Source: Linum tenue
Taxonomy: Eukaryota; Streptophyta; Magnoliopsida; Malpighiales; Linaceae
Reading direction: 5' to 3'
Assembly: GCA_946122785.1 (NCBI GenBank)
Contig: CAMGYJ010000002.1
Span: 15,140,839 to 15,204,838, forward strand
Length of the DNA: 64,000 bases
The notes under the pieces were generated by a model. It did not search any database. It saw nothing but the letters and a program-made list of their open reading frames with translations, and was not told the origin of the DNA. Shown here in pieces: positions 1-12,546 of the stretch; positions within the stretch are counted from its first letter, which is position 1, and every line of letters begins with the position of its first letter. Position numbers and translations under genes: made by a program.

Positions 1-683
1 CTGAATGTGTAAGATCGAGCTTGGTTATTGTTATGTAATGCAATCTTTCTACCAGCCTCTTATAAACTTCTGGATTTGGTAGAGGTTCTCCTTGCTTTGG
101 TGTCAACTGAACTTTGCAATCTGCAGGAGACAAACAGTATTTGGCATCCATGTATCATATATCCTCCAATAAATTCATACAATACTTCCTTTGATTCACA
201 AATATCCCTCGATGATCCCTGTAGACCTCCAATCCCAAAAAGAACTTCAAAACTCCCAGATCCTTTAACTTGAACTCCTTCCCTAAGAGCCTCTTAGTCT
301 GTTCAATATCACTTAAAGAACACCCAACAATCAGAATGTCATCAACATAGACCAAAACAACAAGCACTCTTCCCTGAAACCTTCTAATGAACGTAGAGTA
401 ATCAGCAGCTGCCTGTGAGAAGCCATTTTTCAACAAAGAAGCTGTCAACTTGGCAAACCATTGCCTACTGGCTTGCTTCAAGCCATAAAGAGATTTCTTG
501 AGTTTAAAACAATTTTTGGATCTGAAACTACAACTCCATGTGGAGGTTTCATGTAAACCTCCTCATTTAAATCACCATGAAGGAAAGCATTGACTACATA
601 CATAAGGTGAATGTGTCAATCCTGTGAGGCTGCAATTGACAACAAAGCCTTGACTGAGTTGATCTTGGCAATTGACAACAAAG
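1..683 (-). pseudogene. copia reverse transcriptase fragment
   Basis: Minus-strand translation gives the copia RT core: AFLHGDLNEEVYM, then KSLYGLKQASRQWF, then the catalytic YVDDILIVG near 330-350, then LKFFLGLEV, continuing to the window edge. An in-frame TGA follows LLEDI near 150, and a second stop lies upstream near 620. Near 640-683 the segment encoding LLSIA is duplicated in part just before the junction with the gypsy element. The fragment cannot make a full polyprotein. Confidence 0.9.
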
Positions 684-927
684 CCTTTATCCATGAACTG
701 GCTGTCTTACTTCCACTTATTCTCATGATCCTGGATTGAGTCTAGTACTCGCATTGAGAGAGATAGGGGACGTCTTAGAAGACTAGTTGACCTCGTAAGC
801 TGCTATATGATCTAGGAAATCCTCTACCGACGATCGGGGTTGTTTGTTGCTATAGAGGTCTGGAGAACTGCATTGGTTTGAGTTAGGTTTGCTTGGGGAC
901 AAGCAAACGGTTAAGTGTGGGGGAATT

Positions 928-2319
928 TGATAACATCGGATTTGCACATATTTGCACCCTCGTTTCTTGATCATTTTGGCTTGAGTTTCTGATTTCTTGG
1001 ACTATTTTATGCTAGGTTGTGTTACTTTTTCACATTTCAGGTCTTAGCACGTAAATTGAAGCATAGGCGCAAGTTTCAAGTCAATCGGAGATCATTTGGC
1101 AATTCGGGAGAAGAAACACGAGCATGACCTGAGGAATAATGGACTTCTACCTCATATTATGGACAAATAATCATGGAATTTTGTCATGAAAAGAAATAGG
1201 ACGAGACTACGAGCGTCTGGGATCAAACGGCGACTGATTCGGAGTCCGGACGAGGGAGAAATGAAGCATTAAACAGAGGCTGGGTAAGCCACACGGCATC
1301 CTGGAACTCCACACGGCCGTGTGGGTCGTGGCCGTGTGGAAATCACCGAGCCTTCACACGGGCAGCTGGGAAAGCCACACGACTGTGTGGCCTGGCCGCG
1401 TGATCGGGAATTTCTGTTTAAAACCTGATTTTCAGCAAAAGGAAAGGAGAGAGCTGGGTTTTTGGTTCCCAAACACCCAAGGGACGAACCCTAGAGAGAG
1501 AGAGCGACTTGGGAACATTCTTGGAGCTATTTTGGAGGATTTCTTCGCCATTGGAGCTTGGGAATCAAGCTTGGAGATGGAGATTGAAGATCTAGATCAG
1601 ATTTCTGCAGTCTCTCTCTTCTCTATGGAGTAACTTCCCTTCACTTAGGTTTTGAGGAACCCTAGTTCCATGTGTTAGGATCTTTCTTGTATGAAGTTTT
1701 GGATGCTATATTGTTTGATTATAATCGATTGAGGCATGATTTATTGAGTCAATTGAATCTTGATCAATTCTCTTGATTTCTGCTTTAACCTATGATAGAT
1801 AGAATCTGATTAGGTTAAGAGAGCTTCCTTGATTGATAGTGGTGAATTGGTTGTGCGAGAGTCAATCAATTCACTGCTTTGTACTGGAATTCATTCCAGT
1901 AGTGGAGTTCTGTGTTCATAACCTCAGCTTTCTATCCTGGTGAAGACTAGTCGTCTACCGGGTAGTTGGGCTGAGAGGGCTTGGTCAGCTTAAGAGATTC
2001 CAAGCTAATTTAGGATCTTCCGCAGTTTAATCAACAGTAGATCAACCAAAGGTAATTTCAACTTGGACCTAATTGAGGAGCTAGGGGGAATCATACCTAA
2101 GTGAGTTCCCAAACTGTAATTAGTAGTTTTTCTTAGTTTAGTTAGTAGAGTAGTTTAGTTAATCAATCCTTAATCTAGTTTGCTAGATAATGAACTGAAG
2201 CTGAGTAATAGTAACTCTAGAGACCCGTGGATTCGATATTTATTACTTGTGCCACTATAATGCAGTCCCTTTCATTGGTTACACTTGGCCATTGTTAGGT
2301 GTTGTGCTTTAGTGTGTCA
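928..2319 (+). repeat. first LTR of the non-autonomous gypsy element
   Basis: It starts TGATAACATCGG directly after a polypurine tract and ends GTGTCA, six bases before the primer-binding site. It carries several copies of ACACGGCCGTGTGG-type palindromes (about 1290-1400). It differs from the second LTR at only a few sites by eye, apart from the 1.1-kb insertion in the latter, so the duplication is recent. Short open frames inside it are not considered genes. Confidence 0.88.
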
Positions 2320-2325
2320 AGTTTT

Positions 2326-2343
2326 TGGCGCCGTTGCCGGGGA
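2326..2343 (+). other. primer-binding site, tRNA-Asp type
   Basis: TGGCGCCGTTGCCGGGGA is complementary to the 3' end of plant tRNA-Asp including CCA. It lies six bases after the LTR end, which is typical of Athila-like elements. Confidence 0.85.
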
Positions 2344-2456
2344 CTTTCTATATTATTAGGAAAGGCAGAAGTTTGTTACTTTAGCGTTTTTCTTTTGTTT
2401 TCCGCCCTTGCTTTTCACTTGGGTGTTTTTTGTTTTTGTTGGTGCAGATCTGAATC

Positions 2457-3670
2457 ATGGGCCCTCATGGCTTCTCCAATCATTGGGGGTATCCATCATC
2501 ATCCGAGTGGTATTATCCCGAGACTCCCTGGAGTAACCAAGGAGGAGAAGACTATGGAGTCGGGTTGCAGTACCAACCCCCTACTACAAAGAACAATCAG
2601 ACCCTTGGGTATTTCAAGAACAATCTCCTTATCAAGAAGAATTCCTCCCACAACAAGAAGGGCCATCAGATCTTGAGTTCGCCACAGCCTTCACGGGCGA
2701 TCCAGCAGAGCCATGCTACACTCCACAGCCAGATCCAAACTATCAATTGAGGCTTCTCGTGGAGCAGATTGCTCGAGTACCTGAGAGATCCTTTCCCGAG
2801 ATGGATCCTCATATGCAGGCCATTGCCCAAACTGACTTCTCCTTTCCTCGTGAAATAGAGGATACCCTTCGGAGCATAAAGAAGCACATAGAGGTCATTG
2901 AAAAAGCCTGTTCACAGTTTTCTCAAGACAACCTTTATGCTGCCATACAAGTAGAGGTGGAGGAAGAAGAAGGCAATCGTGAGGATGTTGAGGAGCATAC
3001 AGAAGTTGTCAAGGAAAGCTCCCATGATGATCATGATCAAGTGTATCCTCTGGTGTTAGATCACAACTTTCCCCATTTCCGCTCTGACATGCTGGGCCCG
3101 AGCAAGGAGATGCAAGCTGAAATTATTGAGAACCTTGCATGGCGACTTGCTCTTCAATCAGTTATGGAAGAAGAAGAGAGAGAAAGGGTGAGGAAAGAAG
3201 TTGTGGAGGATGAGGAATAAAGCAAAGGAGAGGTAGTTCTTGATCTTTTCCGAGGAGAGAGACCACATTTTGAAGAAGGAAGGGGGGCTGAAGAAGCGAG
3301 TGGTGTCCAGGCTGAGGATGAAGTTGAGGTGGAAGAGGCTTGCACCGGCCCTATAATACAAGTAATATCCCCACCAAACTTCGAGGAACTGCTTAGCAAG
3401 GACCCATTTGCAGTGTCTCTTTGCCAGACCAAAGCCATATCGACATCGGTCCCTCTTGGTGGACGCGATGGTGGTCAATCGATGTTGTCATATATGGTTT
3501 GGGGCAATGAGACGAGAGAAGAGAAGAAGAGGTCTCGAGGATGGAGACTTCATCTGCATCAAGTGCACGAGCTTCCATCACCAGTCATACCACATGCTCG
3601 TGACTTGCGACTCCACCTCATTGACGAGAACCTCAACTTCAAGGAGGTTCTAGCATGGACCAAAACTTAA
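2457..3670 (+). pseudogene. element-specific ORF of the non-autonomous gypsy family, broken
   Basis: The reading frame starts MGPHGFSNHWGYP at 2457. It changes frame near 2600, continues through LRLLVEQIARVPE (from 2747), meets one in-frame TAA at 3218-3220, and resumes to a stop at 3670 with the ending LNFKEVLAWTKT. Joined only conceptually, it is an acidic protein of about 400 residues with no zinc knuckle, protease or polymerase motif. It is not gag of the autonomous element. Its function is unknown; as the only long frame of the family, a structural or regulatory role in the parasite is possible but is inference. One frameshift and one stop suggest recent decay. Confidence 0.6.
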
Positions 3671-4803
3671 GAGCCATCGTCCGGCTCACGACGTGAAAGA
3701 AGCGTTTGTTGGGAGGCAACCCAACTAGTCGGTTTGCATTTCTTTCTCTATTTCTCCTCGGTTGAGTCAGTTTTGTTATTTGATTTTAGAGTCAATAACT
3801 CAACCTTTGTGAGATTTTGTGTGGTGTTTGTGTTCTGATTACTCTATCTTCCTGGAATGCACCGCCTGACCCGTCCATCATCATTCACCCTTGATCTGGT
3901 AACTTCGTTCTACCCTCCTTATCTTTCCTCCATTGAGGACAATGTCGTGCTTAAGTGTGGGGGTGTTCGATTATGTATGCGGGTGAATGTTTGGCTGTTT
4001 GGGTGCTTGGAGCCTAGTCCAGTGTCCAAATTTTTTAATTTGAGGGCTCCAAGTACGTGCTCCATGCAAATTGTCTGCTCAGTATGCTTTGAATTGACAG
4101 TCTCTGTAGTAATGTGCAACCTAGGGAGGTAGTGTAGCACTATGGAGGATGTTGAAGTATAAGATTTTTCCTATCTAGCTCTCTGATGTGTCAGTTGATT
4201 TTGTGAATTAGTGGAGCTAAGACCGTTGAATTCATGTGGTAATGTGGACTCTGTTTGAATTGTGTTATGGACTCGTGTATCGAACAGGGTGCTCATGTGA
4301 GAAATGAAAAGCAGTTGGTCGTCCATGTCGAAATCATTGAAATCTTAAACATGGGGTAAGCCCAACGTGTGTGGCATCGTTCATTGCACAAAATCGGGTT
4401 TTGGAAGAGATTTTAGTGATCCTTAGTGGGGTACTCCTACAAGGTGAAGCTAAGGTGTCTCTAGTACAAGTAAAACTTCCACCCGTTGAACGGTTTGCCT
4501 ACATGAGGATGTGTTTTTAAGGGCACGGATAGAGCTTCCGAACCCCCTTAATTTCATTAACCCTCCACACGAGTTGAGGAAAAGGAGTTAAAAGAAGTAC
4601 TCTAGTGAGCGCCAGGTGTAGAGAAATTGCTCTTGCTCGACTAATAAGGGTCGACCGTGCAAAAGACTGCAGTTGGAACCCCACCAAATGAAAGAAAAGA
4701 AAAGAAAAATGTAAATGAAAGTGAGAAAAAGGGGTTCCAACGGTGAAATGAAGTGAAAGAGCACTCCGGTACAACGAGTCCTTGGTTGTGAATGGTGTGA
4801 GTC
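3671..4803 (+). other. internal non-coding region of the non-autonomous gypsy element
   Basis: No gene seen. It contains the GGGAGGCAACCC block (about 3711), a CATTGAGGACAATGTCG block followed by AAGTGTGGGGG (about 3930-3965), and a GGTGCTTGGAGCCTAGTCC / GAGGGCTCCAAGTAC pair (about 4000-4055). Counterparts of all of these occur in order at about 52800 and 55570-55700 in the autonomous element. Confidence 0.75.
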
Positions 4804-5047
4804 CCTTTATCCATGAACTGGCTGTCTTACTTCCACTTATTCTCATGATCCTGGATTGAGTCTAGTACTCGCATTGAGAGAGATAGGGGACGTCTTAGAA
4901 GACTAGTTGACCTCGTAAGCTGCTATATGATCTAGGAAATCCTCTACCGACGATCGGGGTTGTTTGTTGCTATAGAGGTCTGGAGAACTGCATTGGTTTG
5001 AGTTAGGTTTGCTTGGGGACAAGCAAACGGTTAAGTGTGGGGGAATT

Positions 5048-7524
5048 TGATAACATCGGATTTGCACATGTTTGCACCCTCGTTTCTTGATCATTTTGGC
5101 TTGAGTTTCTGATTTCTTGGACTATTTTATGCTAGGTTGTGTTACTTTATCACATTTCAGGTCCTAGCATGTAAATTGAAGCATAGGCGCAAGTTTCAAG
5201 TCAATCGGAGATCATTTGGCAATTCGGGAGAAGAAACATGAGCATGACCTGAGGAATAATGGACTTCTACCTCATATTATGGACAAATAATCATGGAATT
5301 TTGTCATGAAAAGAAAGAGGACGAGACTACGACGTCTGGGATCAAACGGCGACTGATTCGGAGTCCGGACGAGGGAGAAATGAAGCATTAAACAGAGGCT
5401 GGGTAAGCCACACGGGCATCCTGGAACTCCACACGGCCGTGTGGAAATCACCGAGCCTTCACACGGGCAGCTGGGAAAGCCACACGGCCGTGTGGCCTGG
5501 CCGCGTGATCGGGAATTTCTGTTTAAAACCCGATTTTCAGCAAAAGGAAAGGAGAGAGCTGGGTTTTTGGTTCCCAAACACCCAAGGGACGAACCCTAGA
5601 GAGAGAGAGCGACTTGGGAACATTCTTGGAGCTATTTTGGAGGATTTCTTCGCCATTGGAGCTTGGGAATCAAGCTTGGAGATGGAGATTGAAGATCTAG
5701 ATCAGATTTCTGCAGTCTCTCTCTTCTCTATGGAGTAACTTCCTGTTGATGCCAAGCTCCGAGGAGCCTGCTTCAATGTGTGTTGAGGTCCGGTGAGCAT
5801 CGACTTTCCTCCTGGCCAACGTCCGCCGCCGCCAGCCTCCGAGATGGACACCTGCAAAACAAAAGGACCCGTCGGCGGTGGTCGGCGGGGACCTGCTCCG
5901 AAGGTCAAGTCAGTATTTGAGAGGAGAGTAACCGGGAGCGGCGTACTGAGCCGGCTCTAGAGAGAGTTTTAGAAGTTCAACTCCAAAATGAACTGCCGAG
6001 AAAGCATAAATGAGCGTCCTATTTATAGGTGCCTCCTGCTTCTGGCGTGGACGGCGTGTGAAGAATAAAATAAAAATTAGACACTTACCTCGCCACCAAC
6101 CTTGGTGCAATGGATGGATGGTTTGCTCTTGAAAATTCTTCCCTTGGCCACGTATCTCATGGGGAAAGCATAGCTAGAGTGGATGAATATTGCTTGGCTT
6201 CTCCCACGTGTTCATGAATGTAAAAATGATTATGGTTGCTTGAGTTGGGTGGGGAAATACACACATGCATCCTTAATCCAACTCATAGGCCATTGCCATG
6301 TGTCATAAAAAAGATGGGTTGTCAATTGTTTGTTGTCTTGATGAGGTGGGTTATTTCTCAAACAAAATAATTGGAACAAGACAATATATTTTCTACATGA
6401 AATTGAGAGGGTGATTGGTGGAGCTAGGGAAATGGAAGACAAGAGGAGCATCCTTTGTCTTTCTCCCCAAAAGCCACGTGGATGGAATTGGTGACCTTGT
6501 TTTTTGACAAAGAATTTGTGACCTTGTTGAATGGGTTAATTTCACTTGTTTCCCTAGCTACATGTTCCAAATTGAGAAGAGTGTGCCACCCATGTGTGTA
6601 ATATTCCTTCATGTGTGTAATATTCCCTCCACGTTGTTAGTTGATGGAAGCAGTTTAATTACACTCCAATTTGGTCATATGGAGTTACATAAGTGTGAGG
6701 GATAAATGCACTTACTTTTTGCTATACCCATGTGTAAATAAATGGGTGAATGGGAATGATGGGTAAGAAGCATCCTTAATCCACCTCACCTATACGTGTA
6801 GCTAGGGAAAGTGAGTGGTGAAATACGGGGTCCATCACTTCCCTTCACATAGGTTTTGAGGAACCCTAGTTCCATGTGTTAGGATCTTTCTTGTATGAAG
6901 TTTTGGATGCTATATTGTTTGATTATAATCGATTGAGACATGATTTATTGAGTCAATTGAATCTTGATCAAATTCTCTTGATTTCTGCTTTAACCTATGA
7001 TAGATAGAATCTGATTAGGTTAAGAGAGCTTCCTTGATTGATAGTGGTGAATTGGTTGTGCGAGAGTCAATCAATTCACTGCTTTGTACTGGAATTCATT
7101 CCAGTAGTGGAGTTCTATGTTCATAACCTCAGCTTTCTATCCTGGTGAAGACTAGTCGTCTGCCGGGTAGTTGGGCTGAGAGGGCTTGGTCAGCTTAAGA
7201 GATTCCAAGCTAATTTAGGATCTTCCGCAGTTTAATCAACAGTAGATCAACCAAAGGTAATTGCAACTTGGACCTAATTGAGGAGCTAGGAGGAATCATA
7301 CCTAAGTGAGTTCCCAAACTGTAATTAGTAGTTTTACTTAGTTTAGTTAGTAGAGTAGTTTAGTTAATCAATCCTTAATCTAGTTTGCTAGATAATGAAC
7401 TGAAGCTGAGTAATAGTAACTCTAGAGACCCGTGGATTCGATATTTATTACTTGTGCCACTATACTGCAGTGCCTTTCATTGGTTACACTTGGCCATTGT
7501 TAGGTGTTGTGCTTTAGCGTGTCA
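5048..7524 (+). repeat. second LTR, split by a 1.1-kb insertion
   Basis: It starts TGATAACATCGG after the PPT at about 5033-5045 and ends GCGTGTCA at 7524, next to copia sequence. Removing 5744-6836 and one copy of the flanking ACTTCC leaves about 1.38 kb, matching the first LTR. Confidence 0.87.
5744..6836. mobile_element. unclassified 1.1-kb insertion inside the second LTR
   Basis: This segment is absent from the sister LTR, where the sequence runs uninterrupted through TAACTTCCCTTCAC. It is flanked by the direct repeat ACTTCC (5738-5743 and 6837-6842), a likely target duplication. No inverted termini or open frame above noise were found. A CCTATTTATAGG motif near 6020 could be a minus-strand TATA region, and the left 250 bp is GC-rich. 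The family is not recognised. Confidence 0.65.
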
Positions 7525-9432
7525 ACATGCTTCTGCATAAGACTTAGGTTCTGTTGCATTCATAACACTTAGCACATAGGACTTGTGTGATTCAGGTAAT
7601 TGCTCAAATGAAACAAAATGTTGTATTGAATGACTGCTGGTAGCACCTGAGAACACATAGTCTTTGTGCCATGCAGGCTTGGTTCTATTTCTGATAGGTT
7701 CCTTCATTCTAGGATCCTCCCCTTCTTCAATAGGTTCCTGAGCACATAATTCTTCCCCATCAGAATGCAAATTAGGACACTCGTCAACAGGGGTAAAAGG
7801 AACAGGAGAGGTGTTGTGAGGGTGGTAGTAGAACTGGAAGGTGTATTGGTGCTAGAAGAGGATGAAGAAGAGTGGGGCTGAGATGTATTGTGAGAGTTTG
7901 GGGAAGGAACCAGTTGGAAGAAGTTGTCAGTGGGGAGTGGAGTATGAATAGGAAGAGAATGATTAAGAGTGGAGGATGAGGAAGATGAGTTAGTGTGTGT
8001 AGAAAGAACATGATCAAGAGGTGGGGTAGTGGTTTTGAAAGGAAAGATTTGTTCATAAAAGGTGACATGACGAGAAACAAACACATCATGTGTATGGAGA
8101 TCAAAGAGTTTATAACCTTTGATCCCAGGAAGAAAACCCAGGAAGAGACATTACCTAGCTCTGGGGTTAAATTTGGTCATGTTCCTAAGCAAAGTAGAAG
8201 CATAGGAAAGACAACCAAACACTTCGAGATGAGAAAAAGTAGGAGGTTTAAGGTAGAGAAGTTCAAATGGGCTGAGATCCTTCAGAATTGGGGAGGAAAT
8301 TTGTTTATAAGATGAACAACATGTAAGATACAGTCACTCCAGAATATCAATGGCAATCCAGCTTGAAATCTAAGCAGCCCTGGCAACATTCAATATGTGT
8401 TGGTGCTTTCGTTCGATGTAGCATTCTGCTCAAGAGTCTCCACACAAGATGTCTGATGAACTATTCCATTAGTGGAATAGAATTCTGCCATGTGAAATCA
8501 CTCCCCTGATCATTGCGAATAACTTTAACCAACTTGCCAAACTGCCTGTTAACCATCACACAAAAGGCTTCCAAAATCTGACTAGTTTTAGACTTAAACT
8601 TCATTAAGTATTTTCAAACAGCTCTAGAATGATCATCCACAATTGTAATAAAATAGGAATAACCATCATAGGACTTAACAGCTAAAGGACCTCATATGTC
8701 CACATGAATCAAATCAAAGACAGACTGTGCTCTACTAGTGCTAACAAGAAAAGGGAGCTTCCTTTGTTTAGCTAAATGGCAGGTTTCACAATGTCTGACA
8801 ATGGAGCTATTACATCCAACAAGTTGGCTTTCTCTTTCTTTACTGGGGTGACCTAGCCTCCAATGCCATAACTCAAATTGGTGTGGCCAGTTGTAAGTGG
8901 TTGTTGTGTGATGGTGTGGTAAGGCTGGAATGTTGGGGAAAAATTGGTAGAGGCCTCTATTCTGTCTGGCTAAACCAATATGCTTCCTGGTCACTAGGTC
9001 CTGAATATGACAAGAGTCAGATTCAAAATGTAGAGAAAGTGGAAGGTCATGGGTAATTTTGCTAACAGAGATAAGGTTGAAGGTAAAACTAGAGACCATG
9101 AGCACATTTTGAAGGTACAAGCCAGGTTGTAATCTAACTGTACCAATATGGCTAACTGAAACCTTAGATCCATTTGGTAGATACACAAATTGGTTGACTG
9201 TAGGCTTAGCATCAGTCAGTAGAGAAAGTGTGCAACAGATGTGATCTGAGGCCTCAGTGTCCAATATCCAGACTTTTGCTAGACCCATTAAACCATAATG
9301 GTTGTGAGAAGATAGAACAAACTTACCATAGTAGTTAGAAAACCGTGGTAAGTGTTGAGTGACTGAATATGCAATATGTTTGAGTGAAGGTGAAAGAGGT
9401 GGTGAGGGACTCATGCTGTCAGACTGTTGCAA
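7525..9432 (-). pseudogene. copia protease, GAG-pre-integrase and integrase region, broken
   Basis: The minus-strand frame 9432-8692 shows the protease region WILDTEASDHI (the family motif is DTGASDHI, so the catalytic triplet is altered), then the GAG-pre-integrase LWHWRLGHPS with its zinc-binding CETCHLAKQ, ending HVDI before an in-frame stop. The integrase core continues with several stops and frame changes through about 8100. A serine-rich linker (8084-7704) and a stretch ending NATEPKSYAEAC at 7525 follow, after which gypsy LTR sequence begins. Confidence 0.85.
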
Positions 9433-10616
9433 AAGGGATTTAAGTTTGTTGAATCCTCTGTGGTGAACCAGTGGCTACCCAGACTGATCTTGGTGTCTAG
9501 ACTCAAATTACTTCCCGTGAAGCCTGTGTCTTTACTCTCTGAGTCTGACTGAGAAAGAGAACCATCAAAACTGTTCTCCCCTGCCATCTTGGCCTTCTTA
9601 TTCTTGAGTCTGTAACACTCTTCCTTCAAGTGGCCATTCTTTTTACAGTATCGGCAGAACTTGCTTTCCACCTCTGTGCCATCCTTTCCACCTTTATTAG
9701 GTTCAAATGAACTAGAGATCTTCTGCTTATCACCCTGAGCTGCGAGTGCCACTAAGTGAACACTTTGATTAGAATGCCCTTTATAAGATTTAAGCTTCTG
9801 TATGTTGCAGGATGTCATCTACGGTTGCTTGCACAGAAGGAAATGGCTTCATCATCAATAACTGAGTTTGCACCACATCGAATTCAGGTCTGAGTCCTCG
9901 AAGAAACTTGATGAGGTATTCAGTCTCTTGCCTTTCCTTAAAAGCCTCAACTGCTGCACAAGGTCTGACTCTAGCTATCACACATCCACAATCAACAATG
10001 GGGTTGAACTGGAGATATTCCTCCCATAACCCTTTTAGATGCACATAGTATTGAGTCACACTCAGACTTCCTTGTTTAAAACGATCTATAGCTTCTTTCA
10101 AATTAACAAGTCTCAGTGCATTGCAACTGGCAAATCTCTGCTTAAGTTCATCCCAAAGAGTTTGTGCTACTCCATGCTGCAATACACTACGGCGTATGTC
10201 TTTTTCAATTGAATTCAGAATCCAACACAACACCATGGTGTTGGAAGCATCCCACAAAAGGAACTCAAGATGAGTTCGTGCTGGCATAGGCAAGCTACCA
10301 TCAATAAACCCAATCTTATGCTTGGTTTTGAGAACCATTCGTACAGCCATTTGCCACATATGATAATTGTGTTAATCTAGCAATTCTGAAATTATAGATT
10401 GTCCTAGATTTTCAGTTGGATTTATATAGTGAGGACTTCCAAATGCATAACCCACTTGATTGTTATGATTACCAGCATAGATATGAGCTTGGGCATCGTT
10501 CTGCATTTGCTGGGTTTACTGGGTTTGCTGAGTTTATTGATTCTGAGCATTGCGGTTGAAGCTGCCAAAAGGGATCTCTCCATCACTACTGCCGGAGCTG
10601 CTGGGTGGAGTGTTCA
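9411..10616 (-). pseudogene. copia gag with CCHC zinc knuckle, broken
   Basis: From a candidate ATG at 10616-10614 (MNTPPSSSGSS) the frame has early stops, then opens at 10359 with MWQMAVRMVLKTKHKIGF and runs to 9790 with the UBN2-type gag core (LWDELKQRF, YLIKFLRGLRPEFD). A frame change near 9800 leads into 9818-9411, which holds the zinc knuckle CRYCKKNGHLKEEC (CX2CX4HX4C) near 9656-9615. Gag would form the virus-like particle and bind RNA. Stops make this copy non-functional. Confidence 0.88.
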
Positions 10617-10649
10617 TCGAGTTGGGTTGACGCGGAAAAGCGGATCACC

Positions 10650-10661
10650 GCTTTGATACCA
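10650..10661 (-). other. copia primer-binding site, tRNA-Met type
   Basis: The minus strand reads TGGTATCAAAGC, matching the common copia PBS TGGTATCAGAGC (initiator tRNA-Met) with one mismatch. It lies two bases from the inferred LTR end at 10664. Confidence 0.8.
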
Positions 10662-10663
10662 TA

Positions 10664-11081
10664 TGAGAAACCAAGCTGCTAGGGTTGCAGCTGGTTGTAA
10701 GGGAGAACAAGAATGCGGGCAATGATTATTTGGAACCCGCAAATTGCCGGGCCTCTGATTCTTTTATTTATACCAACGTTTAGAAAGGTAAAGTTGCAGT
10801 AAACAGTAAAATGTGAAATGTCTGTTAAACTGTAATTTAAACTAAAACGAAATAGAGAATGCCACATGTCCTCGTCTGGTTGGCCTCTTGATCTCCACCT
10901 AACGATAAGTGTTGATCTCTACGTCACCGTTTCAACCTCCTCTTTAAGCTAGGTGGAGGGGAAGGCAGAAACGAAACGTTTCTGCCTATCTTCTGCTGTG
11001 TTCTTCAGCTGCTCCTCCTGAATCACTTCTGCAGCTTTCCTTCCATCAGCTTCATCACAATCTTTCTGCTATGTTAGTCCA
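10664..11081 (-). repeat. copia 5' LTR
   Basis: The region starts TGAGAAACC next to the PBS and a TG...CA unit can be drawn to about 11081. A minus-strand TATAAATA lies near 10765. The outer boundary is uncertain because the partner LTR is outside the window. If correct, the LTR ends about 215 bp upstream of the RPL13A start codon. Confidence 0.6.
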
Positions 11082-11124
11082 AGGGTTTTGAAGGCCCCCA
11101 ACTAAGCCCGTAAAGATAATCCAT

Positions 11125-11243
11125 GGCCCAACTGTTGTCAATTACAAATCGAAGCCAGGCTTGGGCCTCATTGAAGCCCATACCTACTACCTTTAACTCG
11201 CACCGTATATATACACTCCCAAACCCAGACTCTCAAAACCCTA
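11125..11243 (+). promoter_or_regulatory. RPL13A promoter: site II, TATA and telo-box
   Basis: Three site II elements (TGGGCY or its complement) lie at 11125-11130, 11162-11167 and 11175-11180. A TATATATA box is at 11206-11213, and a telo-box AAACCCTA at 11236-11243 just upstream of the start codon. Site II plus telo-box is the known signature of plant ribosomal-protein promoters bound by TCP-class factors in growing cells. Confidence 0.75.
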
Positions 11244-11244
11244 G

Positions 11245-12546
<1,302 letters not shown>

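Larger units (their letters stand above)
684..7524 (+). mobile_element. non-autonomous Athila-related gypsy element, tandem LTR arrangement
   Basis: Two near-identical LTRs (928-2319 and 5048-7524, the second enlarged by an insertion) flank 2.7 kb with a primer-binding site but no protease, RT or integrase. The 244 bp before the first LTR (684-927) repeat the 244 bp before the second (4804-5047), including hairpin and polypurine tract. The array is therefore internal end-LTR-internal-LTR, as left by unequal recombination between tandem copies plus loss of the left part. The LTR 3' half, the PBS, the hairpin before the PPT and the GGGAGGCAACCC block near 3711 are shared with the autonomous element at 45674-59261, its likely helper. 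Confidence 0.85.
1..11081 (-). mobile_element. Ty1/copia LTR retrotransposon, decayed, interrupted by a gypsy element
   Basis: Read on the minus strand, the order is LTR (about 11081-10664), primer-binding site, gag, zinc knuckle, protease, GAG-pre-integrase and integrase (down to 7525), then after a 6.8-kb foreign insertion reverse transcriptase (683 to 1). The order PR-INT-RT is diagnostic of copia. The 3' LTR lies beyond the left edge of the window, so target duplications cannot be checked. In-frame stops and frameshifts occur in gag, integrase and RT, and the protease catalytic triplet is DTE where the family has DTG, so this copy is dead. About 90 residues between the last integrase-side segment (ending SYAEAC) and the first RT segment are missing at the insertion point. 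Confidence 0.88.

Noticed and set aside
1269..1633. Open frames inside the gypsy LTRs (also at 5272-5738, 45759-46423, 57926-58590)
   Set aside because: They recur because LTRs are duplicated and palindromic; no family resemblance, and they overlap on both strands.
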